Shown here piece after piece: positions 16,955 through 25,061 of a stretch of 64,000 nt of DNA. This DNA comes from Phycisphaerales bacterium (GTDB lineage Bacteria > Planctomycetota > Phycisphaerae > Phycisphaerales > SM1A02). How positions within the stretch are numbered: position 1 is the stretch's first letter; every line of letters starts with the position of its first letter. The DNA is taken from NCBI GenBank assembly GCA_029246705.1, contig JAQWMQ010000015.1, positions 1-64,000 on the forward strand, given 5' to 3'. The notes under the pieces were generated by a model. The model was given only the letters and a program-made list of their open reading frames with translations, did no database searches and had not been told where the DNA came from. Made by a program: the position numbers and the translations under genes.

Positions 16955-17938
16955 ATGACCGAATCCGACGACCGTCCTCCACTGCTTGTCCTGCTCGGGC
17001 CCACGGCCTCGGGCAAGACGTCGCTCGCTCTTGACCTGGCCGATCAACTGCCCGGCGGTGGTGAATTGATCGGCGCGGATTCGATGCAGATCTACCGAGG
17101 CATGGACGTGGGCACCGCCAAACCCACGCCGGCGGAGCGGGCCAGAGCCCCCCACCATCTCATCGATTTCGTGGACCCGCATCATGACCGTTTCACGGCA
17201 CATGACTGGGTGACCCGCGCAAACGAGACGATCGAGGACATCCATTCGAGAGGCAAACGACCGATCGTCGTCGGCGGAACCAACCTGTACGTCCGAGGCT
17301 TGCTGGAGGGGCTGCTTGATGGCGCCCGACCCGACCCGGAACTCCGCGCGCGGCTCGAGACGCAGGACGACCGGGCACTGCGAAGCGCCCTCGAGGCGGC
17401 CGATCCGGAGGCCGCGGAGCGAATTCACCGCAACGACCGGCGGCGCACCATTCGAGCGCTCGAGGTCTTCGAACTGACGGGCACCCCGCTGTCCAGGCAA
17501 CAGGTCCAGTGGAACGATCGCGTCATCAACCCTCGATTCGCAAGCCGAGTCATCTGCCTGGACTGGCCGACGGAGACCCTGAATCAACGGATCAACGCCA
17601 GGGTCAAGGCGATGGCCACCTCGGGATTCCTGGAGGAAGTCAGGACCCTGGGCGAGCAGGGCCCGCTCTCACCGCAGGCCGCGAAGGCGGTCGGGTACGA
17701 GGAACTGGCAGCCCACCTTGCGGGGCAGTCCACCCTCGAGGAAGCCATCGAACGAACCAAGATCAGGACCCGCCGGTTTGCCAAGCAGCAACGAACCTGG
17801 ATGAGGCGCTTTCATGCCGTCGAGGGCACCCTCCGCCTGGACCCCACCGAGCAGCAACCGGAGCAGCTGGTTCTGGCCATTCTCGAGTGGCTGGGTGAAC
17901 AATCTGGAATGTCCGATAAAAAGAAACCCGGTTCCTGA
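16955..17938 (+). CDS. miaA: tRNA dimethylallyltransferase MiaA
   Basis: The 327-residue protein has a P-loop LLGPTASGKTSLA (about 13-25), GADSMQIYRGMDVGTAKP, HHLIDFVDPHHDRFTAHDW, the IVVGGTNLYVRGLLEG motif, RRRTIRALEVFELTGTP and the C-terminal TRRFAKQQRTWMRRF. MiaA transfers a dimethylallyl group from DMAPP to A37 of tRNAs reading UNN codons. The substrate comes from the DXP pathway, for which dxs and ispG are also in this window. The length is normal. Confidence 0.97.
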   Translation: MTESDDRPPLLVLLGPTASGKTSLALDLADQLPGGGELIGADSMQIYRGMDVGTAKPTPAERARAPHHLIDFVDPHHDRFTAHDWVTRANETIEDIHSRGKRPIVVGGTNLYVRGLLEGLLDGARPDPELRARLETQDDRALRSALEAADPEAAERIHRNDRRRTIRALEVFELTGTPLSRQQVQWNDRVINPRFASRVICLDWPTETLNQRINARVKAMATSGFLEEVRTLGEQGPLSPQAAKAVGYEELAAHLAGQSTLEEAIERTKIRTRRFAKQQRTWMRRFHAVEGTLRLDPTEQQPEQLVLAILEWLGEQSGMSDKKKPGS

Positions 17939-17940
17939 GC

Positions 17941-17966
17941 AAAAAAACCTCCCCCTTCGGGTGAGG
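17941..17966 (-). terminator. Minus-oriented intrinsic terminator between miaA and topA
   Basis: CCTCCCCC (17948-17955) pairs, with one mismatch, with GGGTGAGG (17959-17966) around a very short loop. Seven A residues at 17941-17947 become a U7 tract on the minus strand. It is thus a textbook terminator for minus-strand transcription, although both flanking genes are on the plus strand. It may stop antisense or ncRNA transcription coming from 17967-18101 or beyond. Confidence 0.6.
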
Positions 17967-18101
17967 AGAGGCCGAGGAAGCACTCAAGGCCTTGACGGAA
18001 CCCCCCTGAGCTTCTCATAGTTCCCCGCCATGGCTTTTCCACGCCACCCCGGGACCAGTACCAGCACCTGAGATCCAACCAAACACCGAACCGAACTGTC
18101 G

Positions 18102-20825
18102 ATGGCCAAGAAGACAAGCAAGAAGACAACCAAGAAGGCTGCCAAGAAGAAGACCACCAAGAAGGTCACCAAGGCAGCAGGCAAGAAGCGCTCCACCAAG
18201 AAGGCGGCGCCCAGGGTCGGTTCGGCTGCAGGCAAGCAGCTGGTGATCGTGGAAAGCCCCGCCAAGGCCAAGACCGTCAACAAGTACCTCGGTTCGGGCT
18301 ACGTGGTCACCGCTTCGGTAGGCCACGTCCGGGACCTTCCGGCCAGGGCCCCCAAGGGCGTCAAGCAGCCGGTTCCGGGGGTCGATCTCGAGAACAACTT
18401 CGAACCGACCTATGAAGTGCTTGCCGCGAAGCAGAAGACCGTCACCCAGCTGAAGAAGCTCGCCAAGGAAGCCGAGACCATCTGGTTCGCGACCGACCTC
18501 GACCGTGAAGGGGAGGCGATCGCGTGGCACCTCGCCCAGATCGTGGGCGTCGAACCCAGCAAGGCCAAGCGCGTGATGTTCAATGCGATCACCCGCAAGG
18601 AGATCGAGCGCGCCTTCGAAACGCCCCACCCCATCGATGAATACAAGGTCAACGCCCAGCAGGCACGGCGGATCCTCGACCGCATCGTCGGTTACCAGGC
18701 CTCCCCGTTGCTGTGGAAGAAGGTCGCCCGCGGGCTGAGTGCCGGGCGCGTCCAGTCGGTCGCGGTCCGAATCGTGGTCGAACGTGAACGCGAGATCGAC
18801 GTGTTCGTGCCCGACGAGAGCTGGGCGGTCGAAGCGCTGCTGGCCCTGAAACCGGAGACCGCCGGCGCCCTCTCGGGCACCTGGCCGACCTTCCTCGCCA
18901 CGACCGATGCGAAGGGCAAGAACCCCACCATCAAGCAGCAGAACGCCTGGCTTGCCGAACACCTGGGCCTGCGAACCGAACTGGTCGAGGTCGGCGGCAA
19001 GAAGTTCAGCCTCGGCTGCTCGGCGGAGAAGATCACCGACCTCAGCGGAGAGATCACCACCGTCGCCGAGGCGGTCGGGCTGATCGACGTTGCCGTGGAC
19101 TCGCAGGAAGACCCCAAGGGCAAGGGGCCGGCGCAGTACAGGCGAACCGTCTCCGGCACGCTCGACCCCGACACCCGATACGCGGTGAAATCGACCGAGA
19201 CCAAGCGAACGACCTCGCGAGCCTACGCCCCCTTCATCACCTCGACCCTGCAGCAGGCCGGATCGAACCGACTCGGTTTCGCCACCGACCGCACCATGCG
19301 GATCGCGCAGGGGCTCTATGAAGGCATCGAGATCCCCGGCGAGGGACAGGTCGGGCTCATCACCTACATGCGTACCGACTCGACGCACCTGTCCGGCGAA
19401 GCACTGAACAACGCCCGCAGCTACATCGAGAAGACCTTTGGCAAGGACTACCTCCCCGAGAAACCGAACTTCTTCGGGTCGACGAACAAGGCCGCCCAGG
19501 AGGCGCACGAGGCGATCCGTCCCACCGAGGCGATGCGAACGCCCGATTCCCTCCGCGGCGCGCTCACCGAGGACCAGTTCAAGCTGTACTCCCTGATCTG
19601 GGAACGCTTCGTGAGCTGCCAGATGACCCCGGCGAAGTTCGACGCGACCACCGTCCTCTTCGAACGAAGCGACCGCAAGACCGGTGCCATACTCAAGAGC
19701 AACGGTCGCGTGCTGGTCTTCGACGGTTTCATGCGCGTGGCCGGCATCCCCACCGCCAGCGACGAACAGACGCTTCCCGCACTGGGCAAGGGTGACGAGA
19801 GCGCCCCGTTCTCGATCGTTCCCCGCCAGAAGTTCACCAGCCCGCCCCCCCGCTACAACGAGGGTTCGCTGGTCAAGAAGCTCGAGGAGGAAGGCATCGG
19901 CCGCCCCTCCACCTACGCCTCGATCATCCGGGTCATCCAGGATCGTGGCTACGTCGAGCAGGTCGACCGAAGGTTCCACGCGACCGCGATGGGCGAAGTG
20001 GTCACCGACATGCTGATCGAGGCGTTCCCGGTGCTGATGGAGGTCTCCTACACCAAGGGCCTCGAGGAACGACTCGACCTGATCGAGAGCGAGCACAAGG
20101 ACTGGCGAAAGATGCTCGGCGACTTCTACGGCCGCTTCTCGAGCTCGCTCGAGCACGCCCACGAGAACCTGATGCACGCCCGCGCGGTGACCCGTCCGGC
20201 AAGCTTCGCCTGCCCCTCCTGCGGCGCGACCACCTGCTACCGCTTCGGAAAGAACGGCCGGTTCCTCTCCTGCACGGCGTATCCCGACTGCGACTACGCG
20301 GCCCCGGTCGATCGCGAAGGGCGCCCCCTGCTGCCGGAACAGGTCGACATCAAGTGCCCCGAGGACGGTTCGCAGATGATCAAGCGCACCGGTCGCTTCG
20401 GCCCGTTCATCGCCAGCCCGAACTACCCCGACGTCCAGTTCGTCATGAACCTCGACAAGAAGGGCGGGCTGAAGCTTCCTGCTCCCCCACCCTACGAGAC
20501 CGAGCTCACCTGTCCCAAGTGCGAGGAACGACCGATGTACCTCCGCGAGGGTGCGCGTGGACCCTGGCTTGGTTGCAGCGGGTTCCCCAAGTGCCGCGGG
20601 CGCATGGGCTGGACCAAGCTCGAGGACGACGAGCGCAAGAAGCTCGAGCTTGCGCTGAAGAACCACCTCAAGGACCACCCCATGCCGGTGATCACCCGCA
20701 TGGACGACACGCCGATCGAGGCCGGGACCCCGATCGAGGATCTGCTGGTTCCCGGAGGCGTGGCCGAGCTGGCCCTGCATCCGGATGCCGGCAAGGAAGA
20801 CGAGTCCCCCGCCGCCGCGGGCTGA
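18102..20825 (+). CDS. topA: DNA topoisomerase I with Lys-rich N-terminal tail
   Basis: The 907-residue type IA topoisomerase starts with a strongly basic tail of about 36 residues (MAKKTSKKTTKKAAKKKTTK and on), resembling histone H1-type tails. The Toprim domain follows (QLVIVESPAKAKTVNKYLG; acidic motif ATDLDREGEAIAWHL). The catalytic Tyr is near residue 422 in GLITYMRTDST, followed by EAHEAIRPTE. The C-terminus has topoisomerase zinc-ribbon repeats: a full CPSC/C/C set near 700-735, a degenerate middle copy (CPEDGS, then no second Cys pair) and a full CPKCEE/CSGFPKC set. It relaxes negative supercoils. The 160-nt region upstream carries a minus-oriented terminator. Confidence 0.97.
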   Translation: MAKKTSKKTTKKAAKKKTTKKVTKAAGKKRSTKKAAPRVGSAAGKQLVIVESPAKAKTVNKYLGSGYVVTASVGHVRDLPARAPKGVKQPVPGVDLENNFEPTYEVLAAKQKTVTQLKKLAKEAETIWFATDLDREGEAIAWHLAQIVGVEPSKAKRVMFNAITRKEIERAFETPHPIDEYKVNAQQARRILDRIVGYQASPLLWKKVARGLSAGRVQSVAVRIVVEREREIDVFVPDESWAVEALLALKPETAGALSGTWPTFLATTDAKGKNPTIKQQNAWLAEHLGLRTELVEVGGKKFSLGCSAEKITDLSGEITTVAEAVGLIDVAVDSQEDPKGKGPAQYRRTVSGTLDPDTRYAVKSTETKRTTSRAYAPFITSTLQQAGSNRLGFATDRTMRIAQGLYEGIEIPGEGQVGLITYMRTDSTHLSGEALNNARSYIEKTFGKDYLPEKPNFFGSTNKAAQEAHEAIRPTEAMRTPDSLRGALTEDQFKLYSLIWERFVSCQMTPAKFDATTVLFERSDRKTGAILKSNGRVLVFDGFMRVAGIPTASDEQTLPALGKGDESAPFSIVPRQKFTSPPPRYNEGSLVKKLEEEGIGRPSTYASIIRVIQDRGYVEQVDRRFHATAMGEVVTDMLIEAFPVLMEVSYTKGLEERLDLIESEHKDWRKMLGDFYGRFSSSLEHAHENLMHARAVTRPASFACPSCGATTCYRFGKNGRFLSCTAYPDCDYAAPVDREGRPLLPEQVDIKCPEDGSQMIKRTGRFGPFIASPNYPDVQFVMNLDKKGGLKLPAPPPYETELTCPKCEERPMYLREGARGPWLGCSGFPKCRGRMGWTKLEDDERKKLELALKNHLKDHPMPVITRMDDTPIEAGTPIEDLLVPGGVAELALHPDAGKEDESPAAAG

Positions 20826-20847
20826 ACGCCCGCGGGCCGCAGGATCA

Positions 20848-22446
20848 TCAGGCGTCCAGTGGCTTCGCCCGGTTCGGGTAGGCCACCAGCATGATCACGA
20901 GGCAACCGACTGCCATCCACATCGGGAACGTGAAGAGCCGGAAGTAGTCCATGGATCCGTCGACGGTCGCCCAGTTGCCGATGACCCCGGTCGCGAAGTA
21001 GCTGCCCACGATGATGCCGATTCCGATGATCACGAGATTGAAGAGGTTCTGCGCGGTGGCGCGGACATCCTTGGTGGTGTGCTCATCGACCACCATGAAG
21101 GCGACGAAGATGAAGCAACCGAAGCAGACCCCGTGCAGGGCCACACCGATCAGAACCGGGACCATGTCCGGCATGAAGGCGAAGAGAGCCATCCGGAGTG
21201 CGTAGGCGATCAGACCGATGCACAGCAGCATCTTGCGATTGAAGATCTTCGTGAGGAAGGGCATGAAGCCCAGCACCAGAAGCTCGCTCATCTGGCCGAG
21301 GGTCATCAATCCGCCCCCACCGACACCCAGGATCTGGTTGACTCCGTTGGCGAAGGCGTTGGCACCATCACTGTTCGCTGCGTTCTGGATGCCGGAGACG
21401 AAGTCAGCGGTGTAGACGAAGTAGAACTGATGGATCATGCTGACCGGGATCGCGATCAGGAAGAGAGTCAGCAGTGGCTGCAACCTGATCTCACCGAGCG
21501 CTTCGGCCCAGGCGAACTTGTCCTTCGCACCCTTGGTGGGAGGCGTGTGCGGCAGGAAAAGGCAGAAGATGGCCATCAGGAGACCGAGGGCCGCGCTGAC
21601 CGAGAACGCAAACTGGCGCCCCCGATTCTGAAGCCCTCCCTGAATGAACACCTCCGCGGCCTCTGCCTCGCCAGCCTGCAGCTCCACCGGTGTCGGTTGA
21701 GGTTCGCCTTCCTCCACCCCCTTCTTCACGGCAGCGGCGTAGTCCGCCAGGGACTTTCTGATGGTCGCCGCCATGTAGGCCACCACCTCTTCGGTGGAGC
21801 CGGTCGAGACCTCGCCGTTTTCCACGGTCCAGTTCGCGGCCTTTGCCGCGAAGCTCTGCTGGACCACCGGGTTCTTCTCCAGCAGGATGGGGAGGGAAGT
21901 ATCGGGATCTGCCGCGAGCTGGGTCGCCGTCACGCCCATCGTGCCCTGGTCGGTGAGGTCGGGGGTTGCCGTGCGCAGGAGGTATTGGCCGACGAGGATT
22001 CCTGCCACGATCCATCCGATCGTTCCCCATAAACGGATCGGACCGAAATCCCGGTCGCGATTGCGGATGTTCGCGAGGGTGATCGAGTTCGTCAGCGCGA
22101 TGGTGGGCGCATAGACGAAGCCGTAGACCAGCGAGATCAGCACGAAGATCGGGAAGCTGTCGACTTCGGCGAGAAGCCAGACGAGGAGAGCGCCCACGAG
22201 GTGGCTGACGAAGAGGAGCTTCTCGGTGGAGAAGTTCCGGTCTGCGAGTTGTCCGATCACGAAGGGACCGAAGATCGCACCCACCGCACCCGCCGAAAGG
22301 CAGTAGCCGGTCTCCTCGAGACTGAAGCCCCGGTATCCCAACAGGAAGGGGTAGAGAATCGGAAGCCAGGCACCCCAGATCGCGTACTGGAGCAACATCA
22401 TGAATGACAAGCGGGTCTTCAGGAAGGGCGCGACGGCGGTGGTCAT
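20848..22446 (-). CDS. MFS transporter of the nucleoside:H+ symporter/LacY-like type
   Basis: The 532-residue protein has about 12 membrane helices. The N-terminus LSFMMLLQYAIWGAWLPILYPFLL and SLEETGYCLSAGAVGAIFGPFVIGQLADR are typical of the nucleoside H+ symporter family, which is common in planctomycetes and Bacteroidetes. Between helices 5-6 and 7 (about residues 165-275) there is a hydrophilic insertion of roughly 100 residues containing EEGEPQPTPVELQAGEAEAAE, longer than the usual central loop. It converges on topA with 22 nt between and is divergent from ispG. Substrate is not predictable with confidence; nucleosides or sugars are the family's usual cargo. Confidence 0.85.
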   Translation of the reverse strand: MTTAVAPFLKTRLSFMMLLQYAIWGAWLPILYPFLLGYRGFSLEETGYCLSAGAVGAIFGPFVIGQLADRNFSTEKLLFVSHLVGALLVWLLAEVDSFPIFVLISLVYGFVYAPTIALTNSITLANIRNRDRDFGPIRLWGTIGWIVAGILVGQYLLRTATPDLTDQGTMGVTATQLAADPDTSLPILLEKNPVVQQSFAAKAANWTVENGEVSTGSTEEVVAYMAATIRKSLADYAAAVKKGVEEGEPQPTPVELQAGEAEAAEVFIQGGLQNRGRQFAFSVSAALGLLMAIFCLFLPHTPPTKGAKDKFAWAEALGEIRLQPLLTLFLIAIPVSMIHQFYFVYTADFVSGIQNAANSDGANAFANGVNQILGVGGGGLMTLGQMSELLVLGFMPFLTKIFNRKMLLCIGLIAYALRMALFAFMPDMVPVLIGVALHGVCFGCFIFVAFMVVDEHTTKDVRATAQNLFNLVIIGIGIIVGSYFATGVIGNWATVDGSMDYFRLFTFPMWMAVGCLVIMLVAYPNRAKPLDA

Positions 22447-22549
22447 GTCTGAATGCTCCTCGCAGGTGCGTTGTACGGTCCGGGAACCAGACAGATCCTA
22501 ACTGTGATGGATGCCCTGTGGGGCGGTCCGAGCGCCTACAATACCCCAC

Positions 22550-23803
22550 ATGCAGAAACGACGAACATGTCGGAAGGTCGCCATCGGCGACGATCGAGTC
22601 GGACGCATGGCCATCGGCGGAGACGCCCCGGTGAGCGTCCAGTCGATGTGCTCGGTCTTCACCCATGAGATCGACGTGTGCGTGGCCGAGATCAACAAGC
22701 TGGTCGAGGCCGGCGCGGACATCGTCCGGGTCGCGGTGCCGGAACGCAAGGATACGGCGGCACTTGCGGAAATCATCAACCAGACTTCGGTGCCGATCGT
22801 CGCGGACGTCCACTTCCACTACAAGCGCGCGCTGGAAGCGGTCGAGGCCGGCATCCACAAGATCAGGCTCAACCCCGGCAACATCAGCGACCGCGACCAG
22901 GTCAACGACGTGATCGACGCCTGCAAGAACGCGGGCATCCCGATCCGGATCGGCGTGAACGAAGGCTCGATCATCGAGCGCAAGGACAAGCAGAAGCGCA
23001 TGGAGGAGCTCGGTGCCTACTTCGAAGGCCACCGCTCGGGACACCTGCTTGCGATCATGATCGCCAAGCTCGAGGAGTACCTGGACATCTTCGAGGCGCG
23101 CGACTTCCACGACGTGGTGATCAGCGCGAAGTCGATGGACGCCACCCTGGTGATCGACGCCTACACCGAGATCGCCTCGCGTTTCGACTATCCGCTGCAC
23201 CTGGGCGTGACCCACGCGGGCACCCGTGAGACCGGAGCGATTCGCTCGATCGCGGCACTCGGCACCCTGCTCGCCAACGGCATCGGCGACACCATCCGCA
23301 TCTCCTACGCGAGTGACCCGGTCTACGAGGTCGAGGACGGGGTCGAACTGCTCTGTTCACTCTCGATGCGGGATCGCACCGGGATCGAGCTCATCGCCTG
23401 CCCCACCTGCGGCAGGATCCAGGTCGACCTCTTCACCCTGGTCGAGGAAGTCAAGAAGACCCTCGACAGTGCGATCACCGTGCCCATGAAGGTCGCGGTG
23501 ATGGGCTGCGTGGTGAACGGTCCGGGCGAAGCCGAAGGCGCCGATGTCGCGGTCTTCGCCGGCAACAAGCGCGGCATCATCTACGTCCAGGGCGAGCGCG
23601 TGGCCAACGTCAAGGAGGAGGAGATCCTCGATCGCCTGCTCCAGGAGTGCCGCTCCTTCGAGGAGAAGATCCAGCGTGGCGAGGCGACACTCGGCCAGAA
23701 GAACGTCGAGATCAAACCTCCGGATCCGATCGGGGAACTTGGCTCCGGGCGGGACAAGATCGACTCGGGTGACGTCGAGCAGATCACCATCGGCAAGACC
23801 TGA
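22550..23803 (+). CDS. ispG: 4-Hydroxy-3-methylbut-2-en-1-yl diphosphate synthase IspG
   Basis: The product has 417 residues from ATG 22550 (MQKRRTCRKVAIGD); an earlier in-frame ATG lacks family similarity. Motifs: VSVQSMCSVFTHEID, VRVAVPERKDTAALAEI, VADVHFHYKRALEAVEAGIH and KIRLNPGNIS, then LGVTHAGTRETGAIRSIAALG. The [4Fe-4S] ligands are CPTCGR and CVVNGPGEA. IspG converts MEcPP to HMBPP in the DXP isoprenoid pathway. The C-terminus has an extra 40-50 residues ending QITIGKT. No Shine-Dalgarno sequence is obvious. Dxs and two prenyl synthases are within 28 kb. Confidence 0.96.
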   Translation: MQKRRTCRKVAIGDDRVGRMAIGGDAPVSVQSMCSVFTHEIDVCVAEINKLVEAGADIVRVAVPERKDTAALAEIINQTSVPIVADVHFHYKRALEAVEAGIHKIRLNPGNISDRDQVNDVIDACKNAGIPIRIGVNEGSIIERKDKQKRMEELGAYFEGHRSGHLLAIMIAKLEEYLDIFEARDFHDVVISAKSMDATLVIDAYTEIASRFDYPLHLGVTHAGTRETGAIRSIAALGTLLANGIGDTIRISYASDPVYEVEDGVELLCSLSMRDRTGIELIACPTCGRIQVDLFTLVEEVKKTLDSAITVPMKVAVMGCVVNGPGEAEGADVAVFAGNKRGIIYVQGERVANVKEEEILDRLLQECRSFEEKIQRGEATLGQKNVEIKPPDPIGELGSGRDKIDSGDVEQITIGKT

Positions 23804-23979
23804 GATTCCGGCAAGTTGGTGGCCAATGCACCCTCTCCGAGCCAAAAAAGAACCATAGTTCGGTCAAAGATGCTCCGATCGCTATGATCAACGCAGCAAC
23901 TGGGGACTGGATCACGTATCTACTGCAGAGAGACGCGTGCCGAAACCGGCATCACGAACGAATCCGTGGAGAGCAGCGC

Positions 23980-24999
23980 ATGCCGACCGGCAAGAAGAAT
24001 CAGGGTTTCACGATCATCGAACTCATGGTGGTCGTCGCGGCCATTGCGATCCTCATGGGCGTGCTGCTGGTCGGTCTCCAGAGTGCCTCTCGCTTGAGCA
24101 AGAACGTCGTGTCGATGAGCCGGCTGAAGCAGCTGCACATCGCCTGGACGACCTACGCGAACGCCTACGAGGACCGGCTGCTTCCGGGCTACATCGACGA
24201 AGGCGTCCAGGACGCCTGGCGAGTCCGCTACCGCACTCCGGACGGGGAACGGGTCGATCCCGCCATGTGCCAGACCTATCCATGGCGACTGCTCCCCTAC
24301 CTGGACTACGACCTCGACACCCTCTACGGGTACAGCTCGCAGCGCGAACAGCTCAAGGACAACTACGGTTCGCAGCAATCCGCGGGGTTTGCAGAGAGCC
24401 AGGAGATCATCGCCTACACCCCCGCCTTCGGCTACAACGCCTACTACGTCGGGGGCTGGTGGGAATCGCGGGGTACCGAAAGCGAGCCTCGCTCGCACCT
24501 GACCTTCGGCAACACCGCGGCCGAGATCCAGGTCGGCGAAGATGTCAGGTTGGCCAAGGGACGACTGGTGGCCAGGACCATGGGGCAGATCACCAACCCC
24601 TCGAAACTGATCGCCTTTTGTTCATCGGTGAACCGGAATCCCGGTGTCTACATGCGCCAGGAAGACAAACCTGTGGGTGCCGCCTGGGTGGTTCCCCGCC
24701 GCCTGTGCACCGAAACGGTGTGGGATGAGTACGGCGGTGACAGCCGGATCGGCATCAACGGAGGTGCGGTCATTCCCGTTCAGAGCGGTGGCGAGGGCAT
24801 GGAAGTCTTCGTCGAACAGGCGGTGCCCCTGCGGCGACACGGCGTTTCGGTGCCGATCCTGAACTGCGACGGCAGCACCGAACAGACGATGCTCAACGAC
24901 CTGCTGAACATGGATCGCTGGACATCCGCAGCCGTGCAGTCCACGGTCCGACCAGCACTGTTCGAACACGAGTGCGACCCCCCCGGCAGCGCACCCTGA
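23980..24999 (+). CDS. Prepilin-like protein with planctomycete H-X9-DG motif
   Basis: The product has 339 residues from ATG 23980, with GGAGAG upstream. The prepilin peptidase site is clear: KKNQG|FTIIELMVVVAAIAILMG, with Glu at mature position 5 and a hydrophobic N-terminal helix. The large extracellular part has many Tyr and Trp residues. Near the C-terminus H287, followed by nine residues and D297-G298, gives the H-X9-DG signature that is characteristic of the many planctomycete prepilin-type proteins. No other pilus or secretion genes adjoin it. It converges on the FHA phosphatase gene, 61 nt away. Its function is unknown; many such paralogues exist per planctomycete genome. Confidence 0.88.
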   Translation: MPTGKKNQGFTIIELMVVVAAIAILMGVLLVGLQSASRLSKNVVSMSRLKQLHIAWTTYANAYEDRLLPGYIDEGVQDAWRVRYRTPDGERVDPAMCQTYPWRLLPYLDYDLDTLYGYSSQREQLKDNYGSQQSAGFAESQEIIAYTPAFGYNAYYVGGWWESRGTESEPRSHLTFGNTAAEIQVGEDVRLAKGRLVARTMGQITNPSKLIAFCSSVNRNPGVYMRQEDKPVGAAWVVPRRLCTETVWDEYGGDSRIGINGGAVIPVQSGGEGMEVFVEQAVPLRRHGVSVPILNCDGSTEQTMLNDLLNMDRWTSAAVQSTVRPALFEHECDPPGSAP

Positions 25000-25031
25000 G
25001 TACCCCGACAGATCCGCGTCGATCAACCGAA

Positions 25032-25061
25032 CATCGAACTTGGCCTCATCGAACTTGGCCT
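25032..25061. repeat. Two tandem 15-bp repeats at the 3' end of the FHA phosphatase gene
   Basis: CATCGAACTTGGCCT occurs twice in direct tandem (25032-25046 and 25047-25061). The second copy ends at the base where the stop codon of the minus-strand phosphatase gene begins. A slippage duplication in the 3' flank is the simplest explanation. Confidence 0.7.

Noticed and set aside
18015-20780. A 921-codon open frame on the minus strand opposite topA
   Set aside because: It mirrors topA exactly, has no family motifs, and such antisense frames are expected in GC-rich coding DNA.
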